Origin: Mesorhizobium sp. CAU 1732
Lineage (GTDB): Bacteria > Pseudomonadota > Alphaproteobacteria > Rhizobiales > Rhizobiaceae
Assembly (NCBI RefSeq): GCF_039888675.1
Contig: NZ_JBDQQR010000002.1
Location: 162,001 to 226,000, forward strand
Direction of reading: 5' to 3'
Length of the DNA: 64,000 nt
Shown piece by piece: positions 36,077 to 43,340 of the stretch. Below the pieces are notes generated by a model. The model was not told where the DNA came from. It searched no databases and saw nothing but the letters and a program-made list of their open reading frames with translations. The translations under genes and the position numbers were made by a program. Numbering within the stretch: the first letter of the stretch is position 1; every line of letters begins with the position of its first letter.

Positions 36077-37174
36077 TTACGGCTGACCGTTCTGCGCCGT
36101 GCCAAAGCCGGGCACGATGTTGCGTGCGATCGCAAACACGACCAGCACGGCCGGTATTGCGATGAATCCGCCCACCGGCCCCCAGATCCAGATCCAGAAT
36201 GCCAGGGCGAGGACGACGAGGAACGGGTTGAGCGTGAGTGTTCGCCCCACGACGAGCGGTGTGACGAACTGCGCCTCGATCAGGTTCAGCGACATGTAGA
36301 TCACCAGCGGCATCATGCTTCCGGTGAGCGTCTCGAAGCTTCCCAGCCCGACGATGAACAGAATAGCCGCCATGACGGCCGGGCCGATATAGACCACGAA
36401 GTTCAGAAGGCCCGCGAGCGCGCCCCACAGCCAGGGCGACGGAACGCCGGCGACCCACATCGCCAGTCCGACCGCGAGGCCCAGACCTATATTGATGAAG
36501 GTGATCGAGAGGAGATATTGCGACACGAGCGACTCCACATCGATGAAGATGTGCGCCGTGCGCCAGCGCAAGCGCCGGCTCATGCACAGCCGCAGCACCG
36601 CGATGCGGATGTCATCGCGCGTGGCGATGAAGAAGTAGAGACTGGCGAGGAACAGCAGGATCTGTGCGAACATCGCCGGCGCGAACGTCACCACGCTTTC
36701 AACCGCCGAGCCGTCCTCGACAGACACCGTGACACCCGATCCGCCGGTGATGGTGCGAATCTGTTCCTGCAAGCCGCGTATCGCATTCAGCGGTTCGCTG
36801 AACTGGGCAAGCTGGACCTGCAACTGCTCCCATATCGAGGGAAGCTGCCCGGCCCAGAAGGTAAGCGGGCCGACCAGTGCTGCGGTCAGTGCACTGAGGA
36901 CGGCGAGGAACAGAAGCGTCACAAGTCCCGCCGAGACCCACGTCCCGATGCCCCGCTTTTCGATACGCCGAGCGATCGGCCCCAGCATCAGCCCCACCAC
37001 GACTGCAAGCGAGACGGGCGCGAGCAGGAACCTGCCGGCATGAAGCGCGAAAATGAACGTCACCGCGCCGATCAGCACGATGGAAATCTGCGCGCTCCGC
37101 GAGAGACCGATCTCGAAATTCGACCGCGGCGGCAGCCGGACGATCGGGGGTTTTTTGAGCTCGAAAGGCTTCAT
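36077..37174 (-). CDS. AI-2E family transporter
   Basis: 365-residue membrane protein with two N-terminal helices, a large extramembrane region (about 120-180) and five or more C-terminal helices, including GALAGLLNFVVYIGPAVMA and LNLIEAQFVTPLVVGRTLTLNP, the family signature. Members include the autoinducer exporter TqsA and Na+/H+ antiporters, so the substrate is open. A GGAAC-N17-CGTT promoter precedes it, placing it in the stress regulon. Confidence 0.9.
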   Translation of the reverse strand: MKPFELKKPPIVRLPPRSNFEIGLSRSAQISIVLIGAVTFIFALHAGRFLLAPVSLAVVVGLMLGPIARRIEKRGIGTWVSAGLVTLLFLAVLSALTAALVGPLTFWAGQLPSIWEQLQVQLAQFSEPLNAIRGLQEQIRTITGGSGVTVSVEDGSAVESVVTFAPAMFAQILLFLASLYFFIATRDDIRIAVLRLCMSRRLRWRTAHIFIDVESLVSQYLLSITFINIGLGLAVGLAMWVAGVPSPWLWGALAGLLNFVVYIGPAVMAAILFIVGLGSFETLTGSMMPLVIYMSLNLIEAQFVTPLVVGRTLTLNPFLVVLALAFWIWIWGPVGGFIAIPAVLVVFAIARNIVPGFGTAQNGQP

Positions 37175-37206
37175 GAAATAAGGTTTTCCGGATTACAATG
37201 TCCCTC

Positions 37207-37232
37207 AACGTCCCGCCGCGCAGCACGGTTCC
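37207..37232 (-). promoter_or_regulatory. EcfG promoter for the AI-2E transporter gene
   Basis: On the minus strand GGAAC (37232-37228), 17 bases, CGTT (37210-37207), 33 bp before the ATG at 37174. Confidence 0.85.
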
Positions 37233-37251
37233 CCTCGCGAACCGGCAATGG

Positions 37252-37276
37252 GGAACCTCGCAGGAGACCGCGCGTT
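37252..37276 (+). promoter_or_regulatory. EcfG promoter for the DUF883-led operon
   Basis: GGAAC (37252-37256), 16 bases, CGTT (37273-37276), 30 bp before the ATG at 37306; divergent from the preceding promoter. Confidence 0.88.
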
Positions 37277-37305
37277 GTGAGGCGGCAACACCCAAGGAGT
37301 TTGAA

Positions 37306-37641
37306 ATGGCGACATCAGCAGCAGGTAAGGCGGTAAAGAGCGGCGCGGCCCGGAGCCCGGAAGATCTGGAAGCGGAGATCGACCGTTTGCGCGATGATGT
37401 GGCCAAGCTGACCGAGCAGCTCACCCGTACGGGCGAGCATTCTGTTTCTGCTGCGAAGCGTGCGGCCAGCGAAGGCGCGGAGCAGTTGCGCGTGCGCGGC
37501 GAAGCCGCTGTCGGCGTCATCAAGCAGAATGCCGACGACCTTGAGCAGCAGCTCACCGAGACGGTGCGCGAGAAGCCGATCACGTCGCTTGCGATAGCGG
37601 CAGGTGTCGGCTTCTTCCTGGCGCTCCTTTCGCGTCGTTAG
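37306..37641 (+). CDS. DUF883-like membrane-anchored stress protein
   Basis: 111-residue protein with an amphipathic, coiled-coil-rich N-terminal part (EDLEAEIDRLRDDVAKLTEQL) and one C-terminal helix ending FLALLSRR. This is the ElaB/YqjD (DUF883) layout; YqjD in E. coli is a stationary-phase, ribosome-associated inner membrane protein. The ATG at 37306 has AAGGAG. The next gene begins within 10 bp. EcfG control is predicted from the promoter upstream. Confidence 0.85.
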   Translation: MATSAAGKAVKSGAARSPEDLEAEIDRLRDDVAKLTEQLTRTGEHSVSAAKRAASEGAEQLRVRGEAAVGVIKQNADDLEQQLTETVREKPITSLAIAAGVGFFLALLSRR

Positions 37642-37650
37642 AACGTGCCT

Positions 37651-38097
37651 ATGCTTGCCACACTGCTGGCGTCCGTCGTGTCCGGCGAAGCGACGGAAGC
37701 GGTATCGCGCCTTCGCCGCTCGCTGCTGATCTACGCAGCGGCCGCGCTGTTCCTGTTTTGTGGCGCGGGCTTCTTGCTGGGCGCGGGTTTTGTCACCGCC
37801 GCTAACGAGCTTGGCACGGTTAACGCCGCGCTGTGGTTCGCCGGCGGCTTCATCGGGCTGGCAATCGTTCTCCTGATCGTCCACCGCATCACGGCGCGGA
37901 TGAAGGCGAAACGCGTGGCCCGCCGTCGCGGAACCGAAGTGAAGGCCGTTGCAAGCGCAACGGCCATCGCGCTGATACCGACGCTTCTGGCCGGGCGCGG
38001 CCGCGCGGTCGTGTTGATTGCGCCTGCGATCGCCGCCCTCGCCTACGCCGTCTACCGCGAAAACTCGCGCGCTCCGCGCACTCGCGACGGCGACTGA
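37651..38097 (+). CDS. phage-holin-family-like (DUF1469/YqjE-type) membrane protein
   Basis: About 148 residues with two adjacent helices (near 28-50 and 62-82) and a basic C-terminal tail. The pairing with a DUF883 gene mirrors the E. coli yqjD-yqjE order, which supports a YqjE-like assignment despite holin-family naming. Starts possible are GTG 37645 or ATG 37651. There is no evidence of phage genes nearby. It is the second gene of the EcfG-driven operon. Confidence 0.78.
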   Translation: MLATLLASVVSGEATEAVSRLRRSLLIYAAAALFLFCGAGFLLGAGFVTAANELGTVNAALWFAGGFIGLAIVLLIVHRITARMKAKRVARRRGTEVKAVASATAIALIPTLLAGRGRAVVLIAPAIAALAYAVYRENSRAPRTRDGD

Positions 38098-38179
38098 AGC
38101 ATCCGCTTCGCACACGTTTGGAACCTTGACCTCCCCGGCACATTGCCGGGGAGAGGACCTCATATATTTGGAGACACCG

Positions 38180-38392
38180 ATGACGAAAATCGTTGACAAG
38201 GACAAGGCCCGTCAGGGGCGTTCTGGAACGCATCTCCTGACGATCCTGATCTGCGCGCTTCTACTTGCTATCGTCGTCTGGTGGGGCGTCGGCATGTTCG
38301 GCGAATCCATCGCACCCGAAGATCCGGTCGGTGGCGCGCCGACGGACCAGCCCGCGGAGCAGGCCACGCCTCCCGCCGCGCCGGCTCAGTAA
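38180..38392 (+). CDS. small single-pass membrane protein with Pro/Ala-rich tail
   Basis: 70 residues: a basic cytosolic start (TKIVDKDKARQGRSG), one helix (about 18-40) and an acidic, proline-rich tail. It is probably the third gene of the DUF883 operon. In the 82-bp gap a hairpin (CCCCGGC pairing with GCCGGGG, 38134-38152) and a near EcfG motif with CATT instead of CGTT occur, so it could be transcribed separately. The ATG at 38180 follows GGAGACACCG. No family is recognised. Confidence 0.75.
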   Translation: MTKIVDKDKARQGRSGTHLLTILICALLLAIVVWWGVGMFGESIAPEDPVGGAPTDQPAEQATPPAAPAQ

Positions 38393-38399
38393 GCGTAAA

Positions 38400-39299
38400 T
38401 CAGGACTGCCGGGGCGCCAGCACCTTCAGGGCGCCCGGCAGGATTTCCAGTTCGGTTACTTCACTCAGCTTGCACAACTCTCCATCCATCGCGCAGCCAA
38501 GTCGCTTGTGATGCGAGGCAAGCTTTACCGTGACCGTCTTCGCGCTGAAGATATCGACCTGGTCGTTCGCGCGCCAGCGCCCCAGCGCCATGTTGAAGAA
38601 GAACCGGGCAAGATCGCGCTTGCGGCGCGCGCGCGTTACATAGACGCCGAGCACCCCGCCATCCGGCGTGTCAGCGTAGGGAAGATGACCCTCGCCGAAG
38701 AGATTGTTCGTCACCCCGATACCCGCGGTCGAGAACGTCATCTCCTTGCCGTCGATGGTCATCGCAACCCGGATGCGCGGCGGCCGGAAAAACGTCCCGA
38801 AGCCCGCCTGCACCGACGCGCGAATTTTGCCGAGCCGCGATGCAAACTCCCGCTTTTCACGAAGCTTGATCAGCTTGGCATGCATTCCGATCGAAAACTG
38901 GTGGATGAAGATGCGGCCGTTGGCGCTCGCGAGATCGACTGCGCGCACCTCGCCATCCGCAAATGACGCCACAGCCTGATCGAGTTGGAGCGGGATCGCC
39001 AGGCTGCGGGCAAACAGGTTCATCGTGCCGGCCGGCAGGATCGCAAGAACCTTCTTCGATCCGTTGAGCTTTCCGGCAGCGGACGACACGGTGCCATCGC
39101 CGCCGCCCACCATGATGACGTCACACCTGCTCCTGAGCGCCGTGTCGAGTGTGGCTTCGATCTCGGAGCCGGGAACGATGTCAACCTTTACGGTGTGTCC
39201 GGCATCTTCCAGCGTCTGTCGCATCCGTGTGGAAAATTGGTCGAGGTCGAGCGTACGCAACGTCCCGCCATCGCGGTTGAGAATGACCTGAAAGCGCAT
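38400..39299 (-). CDS. diacylglycerol kinase family (lipid kinase)
   Basis: 299-residue soluble lipid kinase with the DAGK catalytic domain. The nucleotide loop VGGGDGTVSSAAG is near residue 65, and PAGTMNLFARSL follows near 89. The C-terminal beta domain contains FIHQFSIGMHAKLI and CAMDGELCKLS. Members phosphorylate diacylglycerol, ceramide or related lipids. It is convergent with the EcfG operon. A GGAAC-N16-CATT sequence upstream is one base short of the EcfG consensus. Confidence 0.88.
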   Translation of the reverse strand: MRFQVILNRDGGTLRTLDLDQFSTRMRQTLEDAGHTVKVDIVPGSEIEATLDTALRSRCDVIMVGGGDGTVSSAAGKLNGSKKVLAILPAGTMNLFARSLAIPLQLDQAVASFADGEVRAVDLASANGRIFIHQFSIGMHAKLIKLREKREFASRLGKIRASVQAGFGTFFRPPRIRVAMTIDGKEMTFSTAGIGVTNNLFGEGHLPYADTPDGGVLGVYVTRARRKRDLARFFFNMALGRWRANDQVDIFSAKTVTVKLASHHKRLGCAMDGELCKLSEVTELEILPGALKVLAPRQS

Positions 39300-39409
39300 G
39301 CGTGACGATCCCTCCGCAGTGCTGGACTGCCAGTGGTCACAGCCCGGACCAATGCGCGTGCGCCATGTTTGTTCCGCTCTTTATCAGGCAGCAATGCCAA
39401 GCAAAAAAC

Positions 39410-39434
39410 GGAACCAGACGGGGGTGGTCACGTT
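39410..39434 (+). promoter_or_regulatory. EcfG promoter for the PRC-barrel protein gene
   Basis: GGAAC (39410-39414), 16 bases, CGTT (39431-39434). The leader to the ATG at 39525 is about 84 nt. Confidence 0.86.
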
Positions 39435-39524
39435 GTCAGGATGTGAAGGTCGCGCCCTGCCTCCCCTGCAAAGTTTGGCGTGAGCGCGACCGTGCAAAGA
39501 AACAATGCACTAGGAGAGTATATC

Positions 39525-40529
39525 ATGATCCGCAATCTTTTGGCGACTACCGCGATTGCCACGCTCGTTTCGACCGGCGCAGCCTTCGCACAGACGGCTC
39601 CGGCCCCCGCTGCCCCGACCGAGGCTACCCCTGCACCGCAGGTGAAGCAGGCCGATGGCTACCTCGCCTCCAACCTGATCGGCGAGACCGTCTACAATGG
39701 CACCGGCGACGACGCCGAGAACATCGGCGAGGTCAATGACCTCGTCGTGGATGCCGAAGGCAACGTGCAGGCCATCGTGGTCGGCGTCGGCGGCTTCCTC
39801 GGCATCGGCCAGAAGAACGTCGCACTGGAGTTCGGTCTCGTTGAATGGACCGAACGGGACGGCGAAGAGTACATGGTCGTAGAGACGACCCGCGAGGCTC
39901 TTGAAGCCCAGGCGGAGTTCGACACGGCAGCCTTCCGGCCACAGCCGGCTGACGCCGAAGTCGGCAACACGCAGCCCGCTACCGCTGAGGATCTGGCATC
40001 CGCACCCGCGACAGACGAGGCTGCAGATGACGCCGCTCCGGCTGACGGCATGGCCGCTGCTCCCACGGATGAGGCCCCTGCCGGCGATACCGCAGTTGCT
40101 CCAGTCCCCGCAGCGCCAACCGACACGACGGCCGCCGCCCCTGCTGATGACACGGCGACGACCGACGAAACGGAAACCGCAGCGATCGATCGGTCGACGC
40201 TCAACGAGGTGAGCGACGTCAGCGCCGACAATCTCGTGGGCACGACCGTCTACGGCGCCAATGACGAGAACGTCGGTGAAATCGGCGACGTGATCCTGTC
40301 GGGCGATACGGTCGACGCCGTGATCATCAATGTCGGCGGCTTCCTCGGCATCGGCGAGAAGGAAGTAGCGGTGGGCATGGACAACCTCGCATTCCTCTCG
40401 GACGAGGATGGCGATATGTACCTCTACACCTCGCTCACCAAGGAGCAGCTTGAGGCACAGCCGGCCTATGATGAGGCGACCTTTGCCGAGAACCGCGACG
40501 AACAGGTTCTGATTGTTCCGGCTCAGTAA
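39525..40529 (+). CDS. secreted protein with two PRC-barrel domains
   Basis: 334 residues. A signal peptide (1-22, cleavage at AFA-QT) is followed by two PRC-barrel domains (about 43-135 and 232-325) joined by a long Ala/Pro/Asp/Thr-rich linker. Both barrels carry the same block VGGFLGIG followed by KNVAL or KEVAV, showing an internal duplication. Related periplasmic PRC proteins are prominent stress-induced proteins in Rhizobiales; their ligand is unknown. The EcfG promoter and downstream terminator make it a single-gene unit. Confidence 0.9.
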   Translation: MIRNLLATTAIATLVSTGAAFAQTAPAPAAPTEATPAPQVKQADGYLASNLIGETVYNGTGDDAENIGEVNDLVVDAEGNVQAIVVGVGGFLGIGQKNVALEFGLVEWTERDGEEYMVVETTREALEAQAEFDTAAFRPQPADAEVGNTQPATAEDLASAPATDEAADDAAPADGMAAAPTDEAPAGDTAVAPVPAAPTDTTAAAPADDTATTDETETAAIDRSTLNEVSDVSADNLVGTTVYGANDENVGEIGDVILSGDTVDAVIINVGGFLGIGEKEVAVGMDNLAFLSDEDGDMYLYTSLTKEQLEAQPAYDEATFAENRDEQVLIVPAQ

Positions 40530-40552
40530 GCCAGCAACGCAAACCACGAAGA

Positions 40553-40577
40553 GGCCCGCCATTGCGCGGGCCTTTTT
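40553..40577 (+). terminator. intrinsic terminator after the PRC-barrel gene
   Basis: GGCCCGC (40553-40559) pairs with GCGGGCC (40566-40572) across CATTGC, followed by TTTTT. Confidence 0.93.
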
Positions 40578-40610
40578 CCGTTTCAACGGACGACATTCTC
40601 ATAATAACAA

Positions 40611-40637
40611 GTGAACAATTCCCCTCTCATTGTTCAC
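40611..40637. promoter_or_regulatory. inverted-repeat operator candidate upstream of the mhqO-like gene
   Basis: GTGAACAAT (40611-40619) and ATTGTTCAC (40629-40637) are perfect 9-bp arms with a 9-bp spacer, 113 bp before the ring-cleaving dioxygenase start. The size and symmetry suit a dimeric regulator such as a MarR-family protein, the class that controls mhq operons in Bacillus. No regulator gene adjoins it. Confidence 0.6.
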
Positions 40638-40749
40638 ATTTTCAGCACGGTCCATAGCGCGTTCCGGTACTTTCCTTTCCTGTCCGCTTACCGACATATG
40701 AACCCAACGCCGCCGTGAGCGGCAAGGATCAGTCGGAAGGAGCAGCACC

Positions 40750-41685
40750 ATGCTGAACCAGATCAAGGGTCTCCATCACGTCACGTCGATGGCGCGCGAT
40801 GCACGCGAGAACAACGACTTCTTTACCCACAAGCTCGGTCTTCGCAGGGTCAAGAAGACCGTCAACTTCGACGCGCCGGACGTCTACCATCTCTACTACG
40901 CCGATGAGTTGGGCACGCCGGGCTCGGTGATGACCTACTTTCCGTTTCCCAACATCGGACGCGGCCGGCCCGGCACCGGCGAAGTCGGCACCACAGTGTT
41001 TTCCGTACCGGAAGGCACGCTGGGCTTCTGGGAAGAGCGGCTTGCCGGCCAGGGCGTCACCGGCCTGAAGCGCAGCGAGATCTTCGGCCAGAAGCGACTG
41101 GCCTTCGATGGGCCGGATGGCGACGGCTTCGCGCTGGCAGAGGTCAGGAACGACGACCGTGCCCCGTGGACGAATGGCGGCGTCGGCGACGCTGAGGCCA
41201 TCCGCGGGTTCCACTCGATCACCATGCGCTTGCAGGACGGTGGCGCGACCGCCGAACTTCTCAAATTCATGAATTACGAGGAAATCGAGAAGTCGGGCAG
41301 TGTGCGTCGGTTCGCGATCAAGGGTGACGGCAACGGCGCCGATATCGTCGATGTCGAGACGCTGCCCGTCGTCAGCCATGCGCGGCAGGGTGCGGGTTCC
41401 GTCCACCATGTCGCCTTCGCGGTCGAAAACCGCGAGAAGCAGTTGGAAGTCCGCAAGGCGCTCATGGAAACCGGCTATCAGGTCACGCCGGTGATCGACC
41501 GCGATTACTTCTGGGCGATCTATTTCCGTACGCCGGGTGGCGTCCTGTTCGAAGTCGCAACCAACGAACCTGGTTTCGACCGCGACGAGGATACCAGGCA
41601 TCTCGGTGAGGCACTCAAGCTGCCGAGCCAGCACGAGCATTTGCGCCAATACCTGGAGCAGCACCTCCAGCCGCTGGACGCCTGA
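40750..41685 (+). CDS. VOC-family ring-cleaving dioxygenase (MhqO/LinE-like)
   Basis: 311 residues formed by two vicinal-oxygen-chelate modules. The first opens with GLHHVTSMARDARENNDFF, the second with SVHHVAFAVENREKQLEV; VLFEVATNEPGF carries the expected C-terminal metal-ligand Glu. Members open hydroquinone or catechol rings with Fe(II) or Mn(II). It is followed by an alpha/beta hydrolase and an acetyltransferase on the same strand, like the Bacillus mhqO/mhqD quinone-detoxification genes. The start has AAGGAG. Confidence 0.9.
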   Translation: MLNQIKGLHHVTSMARDARENNDFFTHKLGLRRVKKTVNFDAPDVYHLYYADELGTPGSVMTYFPFPNIGRGRPGTGEVGTTVFSVPEGTLGFWEERLAGQGVTGLKRSEIFGQKRLAFDGPDGDGFALAEVRNDDRAPWTNGGVGDAEAIRGFHSITMRLQDGGATAELLKFMNYEEIEKSGSVRRFAIKGDGNGADIVDVETLPVVSHARQGAGSVHHVAFAVENREKQLEVRKALMETGYQVTPVIDRDYFWAIYFRTPGGVLFEVATNEPGFDRDEDTRHLGEALKLPSQHEHLRQYLEQHLQPLDA

Positions 41686-41696
41686 GGAGACGAGCA

Positions 41697-42317
41697 ATGG
41701 CGATCGACAGCTACATCCACAAGACCGCCGGCGGGAAAGCCGGCGGTCCCCTCCTCTTCGTGTTTCATGGCACGGGGGCCGACGAAAACCAGTTCTTCGG
41801 CTTCGGCCAGGATCTCGTGCCCGGCGCGACGGTCGTCTCGCCGCGCGGCGATGTCTCCGAGCATGGCGCGGCGCGCTTCTTCCGCCGAACCGGCGAAGGC
41901 GTCTACGACATGGCCGACCTCGAACGTGCGACAACGCGGATGGCCGATTTCGTAACCGCTCACGTCGAGCACGCGAAGCCGTCGGCAGTGCTAGGGCTCG
42001 GCTATTCCAACGGCGCGAACATTCTGGCGTCCGTCATCTTCGCAAAACCGGACGTCTTCGACGCGTCCGTGCTCATGCATCCACTGATCCCGTTCGCACC
42101 GAAGATCGCCGGTGATCTGACCAGCAAGCGTATGCTCATCACCGCCGGACGGCGCGATCCGATCTGCCCTCCGGACCTGACGATCGCCCTTGAGGGTCAT
42201 CTGCGCAAAGCAGACGCGGAGGTGGAACTTGTCTGGCACGATGGCGGTCACGATCTTCGCCAGAACGAGGTAATGGCTGCGGCCGAGTTTTTCGCGCCAT
42301 ATCACGCCACGGCATAA
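41697..42317 (+). CDS. alpha/beta hydrolase (phospholipase/carboxylesterase family, MhqD-like)
   Basis: 206-residue serine hydrolase. The nucleophile elbow is GLGYSNGAN near residue 103, with Asp in GRRDPICP and His in HDGGHDLRQNE completing a triad. It starts 11 bp after the dioxygenase, so the pair is probably one operon acting on quinone or catechol derivatives. The precise ester substrate is unknown. Confidence 0.9.
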   Translation: MAIDSYIHKTAGGKAGGPLLFVFHGTGADENQFFGFGQDLVPGATVVSPRGDVSEHGAARFFRRTGEGVYDMADLERATTRMADFVTAHVEHAKPSAVLGLGYSNGANILASVIFAKPDVFDASVLMHPLIPFAPKIAGDLTSKRMLITAGRRDPICPPDLTIALEGHLRKADAEVELVWHDGGHDLRQNEVMAAAEFFAPYHATA

Positions 42318-42339
42318 TTCGATCCATGAGGAGAACACC

Positions 42340-42636
42340 ATGAGCGACGACCTGCACATCGAACTGGAAGATCGCGGCAACAAAGGGCGCTATGTCGTGA
42401 AGGCGCCGGATGGTGCGGAAGCCGAGATGACGTTTACCAGGATTGGCGAACATCAGTTGATCATCGATCACACCGAGGTTCCCGACGCGTTTCGCGGACA
42501 GGGCGTAGGGTTGCGTCTGGTGACGCGCGCCGTCGAAGACGCACGCGCGGACGGCAAGACCATCATCCCGTTGTGCCCCTTCGCCGCCGCCCAGTTCCGC
42601 CGCCATCCCGAATGGGCGGACGTGCTGAAGAAATAG
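42340..42636 (+). CDS. GNAT-like N-acetyltransferase (YjdJ family)
   Basis: 98-residue short acetyltransferase-like protein. The core HTEVPDAFRGQGVGLRLVTRAVEDARADGKTIIPLCPFAAAQFRRHPEW has the acetyl-CoA loop RGQGVG and the conserved CPFAAAQFRRHPE block of the minimal GNAT group. It is the third gene of the dioxygenase cluster. The acceptor is unknown. Confidence 0.88.
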   Translation: MSDDLHIELEDRGNKGRYVVKAPDGAEAEMTFTRIGEHQLIIDHTEVPDAFRGQGVGLRLVTRAVEDARADGKTIIPLCPFAAAQFRRHPEWADVLKK

Positions 42637-42648
42637 GTTTCGCGGCGT

Positions 42649-43197
42649 TTAGTCGACCTTCGTCCGGGATTGAAAGCTCGACGGGCGTTTGGCGCATCGC
42701 CACGCATCGAGGAGCCTGTCGACATTGGTGTCCACGCCGTCGCCGGCATCCAGTTCGAGGTCGTAGAGCTTGCCGACATGAATGGTCTCGAAGTCGCGCT
42801 GTGCGCTGCCTGCCGGCCTGTCGCCGCGCCGAGTCTCGCGATCGATCAGCACGTCAAGCGGGCAATGCACGGCGACGAAGAAGACATCGTGCCGCTCGAG
42901 AAGCCTGCGCAGCATCTCCAGCCATCCGTCCGTATCCAGAATGTGCTCGAGAATGAGGTCATTGCCCGCGTCTGCATAGGCAGCGAGGGACGCGTGGAAG
43001 CCATCGAAAAAGGCGTGTCTCGCATCGGCCCAGGCGAACTCCCCGCTCCGGAAGCGCTCCGTCGGAAGGACGCCTGAGTCACGAAGATGATCGATCGAGA
43101 TATGCCAGAAGGGCTTTTCGATACGCGCCTGAAGTGCCTTGGCGAGCGTGGATTTTCCGCTGCTTGATGCACCATGAAGAAAAATGACTTGCGCCAT
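42649..43197 (-). CDS. P-loop kinase of the chloramphenicol phosphotransferase-like family
   Basis: 182 residues. Walker A GASSSGKSTLAKAL is at about 9-17, followed by FWHISIDHLRDSG and a catalytic-like Asp, then LILEHILDTDGWLEMLRRLL and a lid region RETRRGDRPAGSA. This is the CPT/zeta-like fold; members phosphorylate small molecules. Resistance to chloramphenicol cannot be claimed. The ATG at 43197 directly precedes AQVIFLHGASSSG; an in-frame upstream extension is rejected. It is convergent with the GNAT gene. Confidence 0.85.
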   Translation of the reverse strand: MAQVIFLHGASSSGKSTLAKALQARIEKPFWHISIDHLRDSGVLPTERFRSGEFAWADARHAFFDGFHASLAAYADAGNDLILEHILDTDGWLEMLRRLLERHDVFFVAVHCPLDVLIDRETRRGDRPAGSAQRDFETIHVGKLYDLELDAGDGVDTNVDRLLDAWRCAKRPSSFQSRTKVD

Positions 43198-43340
43198 CGC
43201 ATAGCTCCGCTGGTTCGCGCGGTGATGTAGCACAGGTCTCGCGCGTCCACGCCTGGTTTCCCATCCCATTCGACACGCCCGCGCGCGCCGCGCTATGATC
43301 GGGATGAGGATCGGAGGAGTGCAAGTCGGATGGCGCAGGC

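Noticed and set aside
37645..38097. Prophage holin
   Set aside because: The holin-family resemblance is generic for two-helix proteins; no phage genes adjoin and the pairing with DUF883 fits yqjD-yqjE.
39349..39373. EcfG-like motif upstream of the diacylglycerol kinase (minus strand)
   Set aside because: The -10 reads CATT rather than CGTT; kept only as a remark in the gene entry. The same applies to the motif near 38120.
42649..43197. Chloramphenicol resistance gene or zeta toxin
   Set aside because: Only the P-loop kinase fold is shared; no antitoxin gene adjoins and resistance cannot be inferred from family resemblance.
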